Source of the DNA: Streptomyces sp. HD | GTDB lineage: Bacteria > Actinomycetota > Actinomycetes > Streptomycetales > Streptomycetaceae | Assembly: GCF_028369295.1 (NCBI RefSeq) | Contig: NZ_JAQMYP010000075.1 | Location: 1-38,438 of the forward strand | DNA length: 38,438 nucleotides | Reading direction: 5' to 3' | In this document: positions 21,797 to 29,851 of the stretch, one piece after another | Position numbering within the stretch: position 1 is the first letter of the stretch | Layout: every line of letters begins with the position of its first letter | Position numbers and translations under genes: made by a program | The notes under the pieces: generated by a model | Database searches by the model: none | What the model saw: only the letters and a program-made list of their open reading frames with translations | Told to the model about the DNA's origin: nothing

Positions 21797-23593
21797 TCAG
21801 GCCGAACGTGTGGACATGGACTGGACGTGTGCGAGGTAGTCGTCGAAGCGCGGATGCGAGAACACCGACTTCACACCGACGGCGAGACCGGTTTCGCGGA
21901 GCACGGCGCTGGACAACCGAGTCGCCGCCAGCGAGTCGCCGCCCAGCGCGAAGAAGTCCGCGTGGGGGCCCACGTCGGACGCGCCCAGCAGGTTCTGCCA
22001 GAGCCGCCGCACCACATGGCGCACCTCTGCGGAGCCGACGGGGGTGGCGAGACTGCCGGACAGCCGTTCGGCGGCCGTCGCGCGGAGCGCCGGTACGTCT
22101 ACCTTTCCGCCGTCGGTGAGGGGGAAGGCATCCCACCGCACGATCGCGACGGGCACCATCACAGGTGGCAGCACGGCGCGCAACTCGCCCAGCAGGGTGT
22201 CCTGGTCGATGGGCTCGGCCGCGCATACGCAGCCGACGAGATTCTCACCGATCTTCAGAACCTTGGCGTCGGTCAGCTGTTGATGACCGACCAGGACAGC
22301 TGCGATCTCGCCGGGTTCGACCCGCACGCCGTTGATCTTCACCTGGTCGTCCAGACGCCCGAGGTAGTACAGCAAGCCGTGTTCCTCGCGGACCCGGTCA
22401 CCGGTCCGGTACCAGGGGCCTTCTCCTGCATCGGCGATGGGGCCTTCGACGAAGCGGTGCTGCGGTCGCGGGGTGTCGCCGCAGTACCCGATGGCTACTC
22501 CCGGGCCGCCGATGAGCAGTTCCCCGTCCGCTCCCGGTCTCACGCGTTCGCCCCGCTCGTCGACCACCACCGTCCGGACTCCGGACAGGGGTGCACCCAA
22601 CGGGGCACGTTCGCCGGTCGTCAGCTCCGGGGTCAGCTCGCAGGTGACTGAGGTGATCGTCGCCTCGGAGACTCCGTAGGCATGGATGAGCCGCGGACGT
22701 CCAGGGGTGGAGCACCAGTTCCTCGCGACGTCGACGGGCAGTTCCTCGCTGCCGGTGACGACAAGACGCAGAGCGGGCAACTCCGTCCCGTGCGCGTCGA
22801 GATGGGCGGCCCACCCGCTGAAGTAGGAAGCGGGGAGGTTGCACACCGTGATCCCCTGTTCGACGACCAGCCGGGTGAGCTGGTCGAAGCTCACCTCACC
22901 GAGGCGGCCGGGCAGGAGGGTGACGCAGGCGCCCGTGGCCAGGGTGGGCCAGATTTCCTCGGCGGACACGTCGAACGCCAGGGACGAGGCTTGCAGGACG
23001 CGGTCGTCGCCGCGCAACCCGAAGACGTGGCGGACGGCCTCCGAGTGCTGCGCCAGAGACCGCCTGGCGATGACGACCCCCTTCGGCGTACCGGTGGTTC
23101 CGGAGGTGAACACGATGTAGGCGGGTGTGTCGCCACGCATCGCCCGGTCGGGTCGTCCTTCGTCGGCCGGCTCGCCCTGCGCCCAGTCCTGCGGGGTGAG
23201 CACCTTGGCCTCGGCGCCGTGGAACCGCTCGGGCTCCTCGGTCAGGACAAGGCGCGGCGAAGTCTGTTCAAGCACGTGGCGCAGCCGGGAATCGGGCAGG
23301 TCGTCACCGATCGCCACGTACGTCGCGTCGGTCAGCAGGACACCGAGGAGCGTCGCCACCGTCTGCGGACTCCTGCTGCCCTGGACCACCACGGCGTCTT
23401 GGGCTCCGCCACCACTGGCGCGTAGGCATCGCTCGACGCGCCTTGCGTACTTGCCCAGTTCGGCGTACGTCCAGGTCCCGGACTCGCCCGTCAGCGCAGG
23501 CGCGTCGGGGGTCTGGTCCATCCGCTCAAGGATCGACGCGACCGGATCCATCGGCTCCGCCACCTCACGGTTCTTCATCGCCTTGCCCTTCAT
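21797..23593 (-). CDS. NRPS loading didomain A-T
   Basis: 598 residues: an adenylation domain (about 20-500) and a carrier domain (about 520-590), with no condensation domain, so it should start a chain. Motifs are FTSGTTGTPKG, AYGVSEATIT, YRTGDR, LGRLDDQVKINGVRVEPGE and GGKVDV; carrier Ser554 lies in ALGGDSL. Pocket residues (208, 209, 212, 252, 279, 281, 305, 313, 314, 497) read D-V-E-N-V-G-A-I-T-K, which I cannot assign. The Asp at the first position points to an alpha-amino acid rather than an aryl acid such as the anthranilate used in pyrrolobenzodiazepines. The ATG at 23593 overlaps the MFS stop (ATGA); ATG 23578 is the alternative. It presumably feeds the C-A-T-R protein that follows. 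Confidence 0.9.
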   Translation of the reverse strand: MKGKAMKNREVAEPMDPVASILERMDQTPDAPALTGESGTWTYAELGKYARRVERCLRASGGGAQDAVVVQGSRSPQTVATLLGVLLTDATYVAIGDDLPDSRLRHVLEQTSPRLVLTEEPERFHGAEAKVLTPQDWAQGEPADEGRPDRAMRGDTPAYIVFTSGTTGTPKGVVIARRSLAQHSEAVRHVFGLRGDDRVLQASSLAFDVSAEEIWPTLATGACVTLLPGRLGEVSFDQLTRLVVEQGITVCNLPASYFSGWAAHLDAHGTELPALRLVVTGSEELPVDVARNWCSTPGRPRLIHAYGVSEATITSVTCELTPELTTGERAPLGAPLSGVRTVVVDERGERVRPGADGELLIGGPGVAIGYCGDTPRPQHRFVEGPIADAGEGPWYRTGDRVREEHGLLYYLGRLDDQVKINGVRVEPGEIAAVLVGHQQLTDAKVLKIGENLVGCVCAAEPIDQDTLLGELRAVLPPVMVPVAIVRWDAFPLTDGGKVDVPALRATAAERLSGSLATPVGSAEVRHVVRRLWQNLLGASDVGPHADFFALGGDSLAATRLSSAVLRETGLAVGVKSVFSHPRFDDYLAHVQSMSTRSA

Positions 23594-24861
23594 CCAGCGG
23601 GGGGAGTCACGGACACGGGCAGGTCGCCGCCCGTGGTCCTCGTCCGAAGCGCCCACGCCGTCGCCGGCCCCACGCCCGCCGCCACCACCAGGAAGCACCC
23701 GGAGAGCAGCACCCAGCCCAGCGCGGCGTACCGTTCGACGAGCAGCGTGACCAGTGCCGGACCGAGCACGAGATTGATCGAGCTGCCCAGGGAGAAGACC
23801 CCGCCCCAGGTGCCCTGAGCATGTGCGGGCGCCAGGTCGTAGCGGATTTTCCAGCCGGCGGCCGAGCTCCACACCTCGCTCAGCGACAGCAGGACGACCG
23901 CCAGTACGAGGGCGAGGACGTCGAGGAGGGCGGAGGCGGTGGAGCTCACGGCCACGGCCAGGCACGACGCCGTGGAGGCGAAGCTCGCGACGAGTAACAG
24001 CCGACGTACCCCTTCGAAGGTCTCCGCGCCCCTGCTCAGCGGTACCTGCAACACCACGACCAGCACCGCGTTGAGGCCGTACAGCCACGCGCCCAGTCCC
24101 TTGGGCAGCGCGGAGTGGGAAGCGACCCACAGGGGGAGTCCGACGCGAAGGATGATGTCACCGACGGCCAACAGGCCGTAGAGCAGCGACATCACCAGAT
24201 ACGGCACGTCACGCGCGGCGTGTCTCAGCCTCACCGCGCTGGTCCGCTCCCCCGCCGCCGGCCCCGGTGGCAGGGAGACACACAGCACGGTCGCCGCAGC
24301 CTCCGCCAGGGCGCTGCCCAGGATGAGAGCGAGATAGGCCGGCCCGCTGTCCCACGTGAGCGCGAGCCCACAGGCGAGTGCGCCCAGGATGACGCCGATG
24401 TTGAACGCGCTGCGCAGATAGGCGGAGGCCCGGACCCGGTCGTCGTCGGACACCAGATCCGCGACCAGCGCCTCACGGCAGATCCAGCCGCCCTGGACGA
24501 AGACGCCCAGCAGGGACACCGCGACGATGAACGCCGCGAACGCGCGGATCTGGGTCGCGGCCAGCAGCAGAACGACCTGGCACACCCCCATGATCAGGGT
24601 CGCTCTACGCGCCCCGACGCGGTCGCAGAAGCGCCCAAGATGGATCGACAGGGGAAGCCAGACCAGACCTGCGACGGTCAGGCCGAGACCGACCTGAGAC
24701 ACGGGAAGGCCGACGTGACGGGTGAAGAACAGCGCACTACCCGCCGCGTACATTCCGAATCCGATGCTGGCGAGCAGGTTCACCGCCACCAGCCGCAGCA
24801 ACAGCCTGGAGGGCGCGGCGCGCAGGCCGCCGGGCAACAGAGACATGACGACTCGACTCAC
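23590..24861 (-). CDS. MFS transporter, probable product exporter
   Basis: A 423-residue membrane protein with about twelve hydrophobic segments. The loop between segments 2 and 3 has a family-typical pattern, LGRFCDRVGARRATL, and the first segment starts LLRLVAVNLLASIGFGMYAAG. No ATP-binding motifs are present, so it should be driven by proton exchange. It lies in the middle of the biosynthetic operon, 14 bases after the ThDP gene and overlapping the A-T gene, so export of, and self-resistance to, the product is the likely role. GTG at 24861 is used; ATG at 24846 is an alternative. Confidence 0.85.
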   Translation of the reverse strand: MSRVVMSLLPGGLRAAPSRLLLRLVAVNLLASIGFGMYAAGSALFFTRHVGLPVSQVGLGLTVAGLVWLPLSIHLGRFCDRVGARRATLIMGVCQVVLLLAATQIRAFAAFIVAVSLLGVFVQGGWICREALVADLVSDDDRVRASAYLRSAFNIGVILGALACGLALTWDSGPAYLALILGSALAEAAATVLCVSLPPGPAAGERTSAVRLRHAARDVPYLVMSLLYGLLAVGDIILRVGLPLWVASHSALPKGLGAWLYGLNAVLVVVLQVPLSRGAETFEGVRRLLLVASFASTASCLAVAVSSTASALLDVLALVLAVVLLSLSEVWSSAAGWKIRYDLAPAHAQGTWGGVFSLGSSINLVLGPALVTLLVERYAALGWVLLSGCFLVVAAGVGPATAWALRTRTTGGDLPVSVTPPAG

Positions 24862-24875
24862 GGATGGACAGGTGG

Positions 24876-26462
24876 TCAGACGGGCCGCACGTCGGCCCCG
24901 GCGGTGCCGGTCGCGGTCACGGGAGGGACGACGGCCTCGATGAGGTGGGGGCCGGGCTCAGCCATGGCCAGGCGCAGTTGCTCGGCGAGCGCCTCGGCCG
25001 TGCGGGCGCGGGTGGCGGGGACGCCCATGCCGTTGGCGAGGGCGACGAAATCGAGTCCGGGAATGTCGATCATCGTCCGGCTGCGACGCGCCGCGGCGCC
25101 GTCGAATCCCCCGAGGCGCCGCAGCTCCCCCTCCAAGATCGCGTACGAGGCGTTGTTGAAGATGACTGTGGTGACGTCGAGTCCCTCGCGGGCCTGGGTC
25201 CACAGCGCCTGGAGGGTGTACATGGCGCTGCCGTCCGCCTCCAGAGTGATCACCGGCCGGTCCGGGCAGGCCACGGCGGCTCCCGTCGCGACCGGCATGC
25301 CCATGCCGATCGAGCCGCCGGTGATGTTGAGCCAGTCATGCGCCGGCGCCCCCGCCGTGGCCTCCGGTAGCCACTCGTCACTGGTCATGGCCTCGTCCAC
25401 GACAATGGCGCCTTCCGGCAGCAGTGCGCCGAGGACGGCGGCGGCCTTCTGCGCTGTCAGGTTCCCCTTGGGCAGCCGGGGCCGATGCGCGGCGGCGAGA
25501 AGCGGCGGGACACCGGGCGCGAGCAGGTCGGCCAACTGGTGCAGAGCCCCGGGATTGCTCCCGAGGTCGTGTACCTCGCAGCCGTCCGGGACCAGTGCGC
25601 TCGGCTTGCCCGGATAGGCGAAGAAGGAGACGGGTGGCCGGGCTCCGGCGAAGATGATGTGACGTGCACCCGCCAGCTTTGCGGCCGCGAGATCCCGGGG
25701 GTAGGGCAGGCGGTCCACACAAGGGATCCCCGCTCCCCGCTCGTGGCGAGCCGGGGACTTCTCTGCCAGCAGGCGAGCGCCCGTCGCCTGGGCTATGCGG
25801 CTCGCCGCGGCCAGCGCCTCCCTCCGCATCGCGCCACCGCCGATGAAGAGCAGGCACTCACTCTCACTCCGCAGGACTTTGGCGACCCGCTCGACGGCGT
25901 CCAGGTCGATCGGCGCGGGCTTGACGGCCGGGACGGCGGCCGGCGTGCCGTCCTCGGACCAGCAGACGTCGGAGGGCAGTATCAGCGTGGCGACCCCACC
26001 CGGCAGATGTCCGGTGGGAGTACGGGCGGCGGCGATCGCAGCCGCGGTGTCGATCCCGGCCCGGGCGGCGCTCTCGGTCCGCCGCACCCACTTCGACACC
26101 GGACCGGCCATGCCCTCGATGTCCGAGTCCAGCGGCGCATCGAATGGCTTGTGGTAGGTGGCGTGGTCACCGACCACGTTCACCACGGGGGTGCCCGCGC
26201 GACGTGCGTTGTGCAGGTTCGCCAGGCCATTGCCGAGCCCGGGCCCGAGGTGCAGCAGGGTCGCGGCCGGTGCAGCGGCCATCCGGCCGTATCCGTCGGC
26301 GGCCCCGGTTGCCACTCCCTCGAAGAGGCAGAGAATGCCACGCATCTCGGGCATGGCCACCATGCCCGCCACGAGGTGCATCTCAGAGGTGCCCGGGTTG
26401 GTGAAGCATGTGGTGATGCCGGCGTCGACCAAGGTCTGGAGTACAGCTTGAGCACCGTTCAT
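24876..26462 (-). CDS. ThDP-dependent 2-oxoacid decarboxylase / acetolactate synthase-like enzyme
   Basis: A 528-residue three-domain ThDP enzyme. The N-terminal Pyr domain has TCFTNPGTSEMH and the cofactor-activating Glu in CLFEGVATGAADGYGRM. A central domain follows (about 190-330). The C-terminal PP domain has ITLEADGSAMYTLQALW and ends its ThDP motif with VIFNN. The group is often labelled acetolactate synthase large subunit, but there is no small subunit and a house-keeping role is unlikely in this operon. Benzoylformate- and sulfo/phosphonopyruvate-type decarboxylases have the same architecture. Here it most plausibly decarboxylates a 2-oxoacid intermediate or forms a C-C bond with it. 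The ATG overlaps the dioxygenase stop (ATGA). Confidence 0.85.
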   Translation of the reverse strand: MNGAQAVLQTLVDAGITTCFTNPGTSEMHLVAGMVAMPEMRGILCLFEGVATGAADGYGRMAAAPAATLLHLGPGLGNGLANLHNARRAGTPVVNVVGDHATYHKPFDAPLDSDIEGMAGPVSKWVRRTESAARAGIDTAAAIAAARTPTGHLPGGVATLILPSDVCWSEDGTPAAVPAVKPAPIDLDAVERVAKVLRSESECLLFIGGGAMRREALAAASRIAQATGARLLAEKSPARHERGAGIPCVDRLPYPRDLAAAKLAGARHIIFAGARPPVSFFAYPGKPSALVPDGCEVHDLGSNPGALHQLADLLAPGVPPLLAAAHRPRLPKGNLTAQKAAAVLGALLPEGAIVVDEAMTSDEWLPEATAGAPAHDWLNITGGSIGMGMPVATGAAVACPDRPVITLEADGSAMYTLQALWTQAREGLDVTTVIFNNASYAILEGELRRLGGFDGAAARRSRTMIDIPGLDFVALANGMGVPATRARTAEALAEQLRLAMAEPGPHLIEAVVPPVTATGTAGADVRPV

Positions 26463-27202
26463 GACGCGATCTGCACCCGCTTCAGATGGCGGGTGGGGTC
26501 CTCGAACGCGTTGCGGGAGTGCAGCATCCGCCAGTTGTCCCAGACCACCATGTCCCGCTTCTGGTACCGGATGGCGACGTGCTGCTCCTCGTAGAGGGCG
26601 TTGCCGCGCTCGATGAGCCGGGTGGCCAGCTCGTCGCCTTCCGGGATCGCCAGATAGCTGGTGGAGAAGCGGAAGATGCGTTCGCCCTCCTGCTCTTCGA
26701 GCACCGGGTGCTCGGCGGTGGGCACCACTCCTTTTCGCGCCAGCCCTTCGGTGGAGCCCCAGCGGTAGACCGTGTCGCGGAAGTGACCCAGCTCGCTGTC
26801 GTCGAACTCGGCGAGCACACGGTTGCCGTCGAGCATGGTGGTCTCGCCGCCGAGCCCCTCCGCCGGCTTGACACACCACAGAGCGAGATAGCGCGGGGGC
26901 CTGCCGTGGAACTCGTAGCCCTCCGTGTGGGGCTGCAACGCGCCTCGGTTCTGACCGTGGTTGACGTCGTCCATGCCACGTTCCGGCTTCACGTCCCCGA
27001 CGAGCGTGCCGGTCGGTGTGGGCTGGAACTCGCCCAGATGCCGTAGGAAGGCGACATGGTCGAAGGACTCAGGGACGTTCACCAGGTGCACGTACCCGTT
27101 GTTGCCGAGGAGTTGGTGAAAGGCGTACTTCAGTACGTCGTCGGACAGTGCGTCGCCGTTCATATCGACACACGACACGACGCTGTCGGGCCACTTGCCC
27201 AC
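26459..27202 (-). CDS. TauD/TfdA-type Fe(II)/2-oxoglutarate dioxygenase
   Basis: A 247-residue oxygenase that probably hydroxylates or desaturates a pathway intermediate or a carrier-bound amino acid. The iron ligands are His92 and Glu94 in QPHTEGYEF and distal His228 in WRMLHSRNAF; Arg238 or Arg242 in DPTRHLKR would bind 2-oxoglutarate. The GTG at 27202 is the annotated start, with a weak GAAAGTGAG upstream; ATG at 27163 (MNGDALSDD) would remove 13 residues. It is translationally coupled to the ThDP gene. Confidence 0.88.
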   Translation of the reverse strand: MGKWPDSVVSCVDMNGDALSDDVLKYAFHQLLGNNGYVHLVNVPESFDHVAFLRHLGEFQPTPTGTLVGDVKPERGMDDVNHGQNRGALQPHTEGYEFHGRPPRYLALWCVKPAEGLGGETTMLDGNRVLAEFDDSELGHFRDTVYRWGSTEGLARKGVVPTAEHPVLEEQEGERIFRFSTSYLAIPEGDELATRLIERGNALYEEQHVAIRYQKRDMVVWDNWRMLHSRNAFEDPTRHLKRVQIAS

Positions 27203-27239
27203 GAGAACTCACTTTCGTCGTTACACCGGCATGACGCCG

Positions 27240-28283
27240 CTAGTACGTGATCAGCACCTTCAGAGCGGTGCGCTCGTCCATCGCCCGGTATCCCTCGGGC
27301 ACCTTGTCGAGATCCACGGCCAGGTCGAAGACCGGAGAGGGGTCGAGCCTGCCTGCCAGTACGTCCGGAAGCAGCTCCGGGAGGTAGGTCCGGACCGGGG
27401 CGACACCTCCGCGCAGAGCGACGTTCCGTTCGAAGATGTCGCTCAGATCCAGACCCGTGTCACTGCCGTGCGGCACACCGACGCACCCGATGGCGCCGCC
27501 GTCCCGGGCGACTCCCACGGCCGTCCGCATGGACAGCTCGGTTCCCACTGCCTCGATCACGGCGGGCACGCCGCGGCCACCCGTCAGTTCGCGCACGGTC
27601 TCGACCGCATCCGTGCCACGCTCCGCGACGACGTCGGTCGCGCCGAAAACGCGTGCGAGATCTGTGCGCGTGCGGTGCCGGCCGAGCATGATGATCCGTT
27701 CCGCCCCCAGGCGCCCGGCAGCCAGTACCGCGCACAGCCCGACCGCGCCGTCCCCCACGACGGCCACGGTGCAGCCGGGGCGCACCCCGGCGGTCACCGC
27801 CGCGTGATGCCCCGTGCCCAGGACGTCGGAGAGGGTCAGCAGCGCGGTCAACAGGCGGTGGTCAGAGGCGGCGTCGGCCGGCAACCCGACGAGCGTGGCG
27901 TCGGCGAACGGGACCCGGACCGCCTCGCCCTGCCCCCCGTCCGAGCCCGGCGTGCCCCAGAACCCGCCGTGCTCGCAGGATGTGGTCAGGCCCTCCAGGC
28001 AGTACTCGCAAACGCCGTCGGACCAGACGAAGGGTGCGACGACCAGGTCACCGACGGCGAAGCGTGTGACGTCCGCCCCGATGTCCTCCACCACGCCGAG
28101 GAACTCGTGCCCGGTACGCCGGCCCGGACAGATGTCGGCCATCCCTCGGTAAGCCCATAGGTCGGTGCCGCAGACGCAGGAGAGCACGACACGTACGACG
28201 GCGTCACCCGGGTTTCTCACCACGGCGTCGGGCACCTGCTCGACCCGAATGTCCCCTGGGCCGTGAATGACTGTTGCGCGCAC
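27240..28283 (-). CDS. Zinc-dependent alcohol dehydrogenase (MDR family)
   Basis: A 347-residue medium-chain dehydrogenase that interconverts an alcohol and an aldehyde or ketone. The catalytic zinc site is seen in SCVCGTDLWAYRG and GHEFLG. The structural zinc lobe has three cysteines (GVCEYCLEGLTTSCE), with an Asp where the first Cys is usually found. The NAD(P)-binding motif is VAVVGDGAVGL, followed by an Arg-rich LGRHRTRTDL stretch that may favour NADP. The GTG start follows AAAGGA. Lying between the dioxygenase and the hydroxylase-like gene, it is the likely partner of the ThDP enzyme for an aldehyde-alcohol step. Confidence 0.88.
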   Translation of the reverse strand: MRATVIHGPGDIRVEQVPDAVVRNPGDAVVRVVLSCVCGTDLWAYRGMADICPGRRTGHEFLGVVEDIGADVTRFAVGDLVVAPFVWSDGVCEYCLEGLTTSCEHGGFWGTPGSDGGQGEAVRVPFADATLVGLPADAASDHRLLTALLTLSDVLGTGHHAAVTAGVRPGCTVAVVGDGAVGLCAVLAAGRLGAERIIMLGRHRTRTDLARVFGATDVVAERGTDAVETVRELTGGRGVPAVIEAVGTELSMRTAVGVARDGGAIGCVGVPHGSDTGLDLSDIFERNVALRGGVAPVRTYLPELLPDVLAGRLDPSPVFDLAVDLDKVPEGYRAMDERTALKVLITY

Positions 28284-28304
28284 GGGTGGTGGTCCTTTCG
28301 TCGC

Positions 28305-29264
28305 TCAGAGATGTGCGTGCGGCTTGGTCTCGCCGATCGCAGCGTCGGCGACCCCGCGCAGCACATGGCTGAACATGGCCTCGCAGTCGGCGACCTCGGG
28401 GCTGCGCAGTTCCTCGGGACGGTCGTCGCCCTCGTGCCCCAGCGGATACAGGCCGTGGCGGGAGACGTCCAACGCCACCGCGCGCAGCCGGTGGAACAGC
28501 TGCGCGAGGATGTCCTCCTCGCTGACCTCGGCACGCAGGGTCATGAAGAAGTTGTCGTACAGCAGTGCCGTGCGCTGCGACACGCGAACCGTGGTGGCCC
28601 CCATGGCCTGCTGGAGCAGTGACCTCCCCTCGGGCACCAACCGTGCCGCGATGCCGTCGTGGATGGTCTTGTTGAGCTCCACCGCGCGGGCCAGACCCGC
28701 CGCCTCCGGCAAGGAGGAGCCGGCCGGGCCCCGCCCCCGGAACAGACCGCGCACTGGTACGAAATCGGGAGCCCAGGTGCCGCTGAAGCCTCGGTGCTGG
28801 AGGTACATCCGCGGCCGGATCAGCGAGTGATAGAGGTCGCGCGGACAGGAGCCGGTGTACAGCAGCATCGCGCAGTACCCGTACGTGTACCTCTCCAGCC
28901 GGGTCAGATCGTGTTCGTCCGGCAGCTCCCTGCCCGTGGCCTTCGCCAGCAGTCGGCCCGTCAGGTGCCAGATCAGGAAGGTGATCTGGTGACCGGTGAT
29001 CCAGCGGAACCAGAACAGTTGTTCCTTCGAGGGCTCGTCACCCTCGGGTGCCCCGGCGAGTGCGCTGTCCGCGAGCGCGCTCAACTGGAAGCGGACGACG
29101 TCGAGGTCACAGTCGGGGACCGGGTGCGGGAGCTCGGAGAACGAGGCGGTCGCATGGCCGACGGGCGGCATGGTCAGCGGTTCCAGACCGTAGGGGAAGT
29201 CACCGAACTCCCATGTGCTGGTGTGCTGGTCCACGACCAGAGTGGTCTCGCCCGGCGGCCTCAT
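28305..29264 (-). CDS. Heme-dependent tyrosine 3-hydroxylase-like protein (LmbB2/TyrH type, tentative)
   Basis: A 319-residue, mostly helical, soluble protein. I recognise it tentatively as the family of heme enzymes that turn L-tyrosine into L-DOPA in lincomycin, anthramycin and hormaomycin pathways. The basis is the opening WEFGDFPYGLEPLTMP, the QHRGFSGTWAPDF stretch and a possible axial heme ligand, His202, in ELNKTIHDGIAARLVPEG. The length suits the family. The ATG overlaps the stop of the VOC gene (ATGA), and the partner enzyme in those pathways is a small VOC extradiol dioxygenase, which supports the assignment. Without a search this remains a recollection; it could be another member of the His-ligated heme oxygenase group. 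Confidence 0.5.
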   Translation of the reverse strand: MRPPGETTLVVDQHTSTWEFGDFPYGLEPLTMPPVGHATASFSELPHPVPDCDLDVVRFQLSALADSALAGAPEGDEPSKEQLFWFRWITGHQITFLIWHLTGRLLAKATGRELPDEHDLTRLERYTYGYCAMLLYTGSCPRDLYHSLIRPRMYLQHRGFSGTWAPDFVPVRGLFRGRGPAGSSLPEAAGLARAVELNKTIHDGIAARLVPEGRSLLQQAMGATTVRVSQRTALLYDNFFMTLRAEVSEEDILAQLFHRLRAVALDVSRHGLYPLGHEGDDRPEELRSPEVADCEAMFSHVLRGVADAAIGETKPHAHL

Positions 29265-29728
29265 CGGTCCCCGTCCGGTATGTAGGTGAGCTCGTACTCC
29301 AGCCCGTTGACGTCGAAGAGATAGAGGCTGTGGACCCCGTCGTCGTCCACCACGATGTCGGTCGGCTGATCGTCCCGGGCGAACGCGAAGCGCCCCGACT
29401 CGTAGAGCTCGATCCACTTCTGCCGCCTGACGGCCAGCTCCGCGGGGGAGGCGACGGTGATGCAGGCGTGCTGGAAGACGAAGCCCTCCGGGTCGGCGGG
29501 CTTCTCGTTGTGACCCGCTCGGTCGAAGAGATGGATGCGCACGTCGCCGACCGCGATCTCGATCAGCCGGCGAATTCCGGGCAGCCTGCTCACCGTGAGG
29601 TCGGAGAACTTGTCCAGCTCCCACTTCTTCTCCGCGTCGAAGAACTCCAGGTACCAGGACAGGCAGTTGTCCAGGTCCGCGGTCTGCACTCCGAGGTGGT
29701 GAATTCTGGTGCTTGCCAACTGGGGCAC
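29261..29728 (-). CDS. VOC-fold metalloenzyme, candidate L-DOPA extradiol dioxygenase
   Basis: A 155-residue protein of the vicinal oxygen chelate fold. Candidate metal ligands are His10 or His11 in RIHHLGVQTADLD, His87 in FQHACITV and Glu146 in NGLEYELTYI, the 2-His-1-Glu set of iron extradiol dioxygenases and glyoxalases. I chose the GTG at 29728 because AGGAAGG lies 8 bases upstream and the first beta strand follows. The size fits single-domain L-DOPA 2,3-dioxygenases (LmbB1 type), and it is coupled to the hydroxylase-like gene. Other VOC roles, such as 4-hydroxyphenylpyruvate-like chemistry or drug binding, cannot be excluded. Confidence 0.75.
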   Translation of the reverse strand: MPQLASTRIHHLGVQTADLDNCLSWYLEFFDAEKKWELDKFSDLTVSRLPGIRRLIEIAVGDVRIHLFDRAGHNEKPADPEGFVFQHACITVASPAELAVRRQKWIELYESGRFAFARDDQPTDIVVDDDGVHSLYLFDVNGLEYELTYIPDGDR

Positions 29729-29762
29729 GTTACGAGCCTTCCTCTCGGGGTCTTTCGTCACG

Positions 29763-29793
29763 GCGCGGCCGACCGGGGCGTGGTCGGCCGCGC
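29763..29793 (-). terminator. Hairpin inside the operon, upstream of the VOC gene
   Basis: GCGCGGCCGACC and its complement form a perfect 12 bp stem with a 7-base loop, in the largest gap of the operon (123 bases). It could be a partial terminator, an RNA-processing site or a stabiliser that sets lower or separate expression of the downstream genes. Confidence 0.55.
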
Positions 29794-29851
29794 GGCGGGA
29801 AGCGGCCGTGAACGGGAGGACGCAGCCCCTCACCACGGCCTCCGGCGTCCC

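Noticed and set aside
24876..26462. House-keeping acetolactate synthase for branched amino acids
   Set aside because: No small regulatory subunit and no branched-chain genes nearby; the operon context and sequence fit a specialised ThDP enzyme better.
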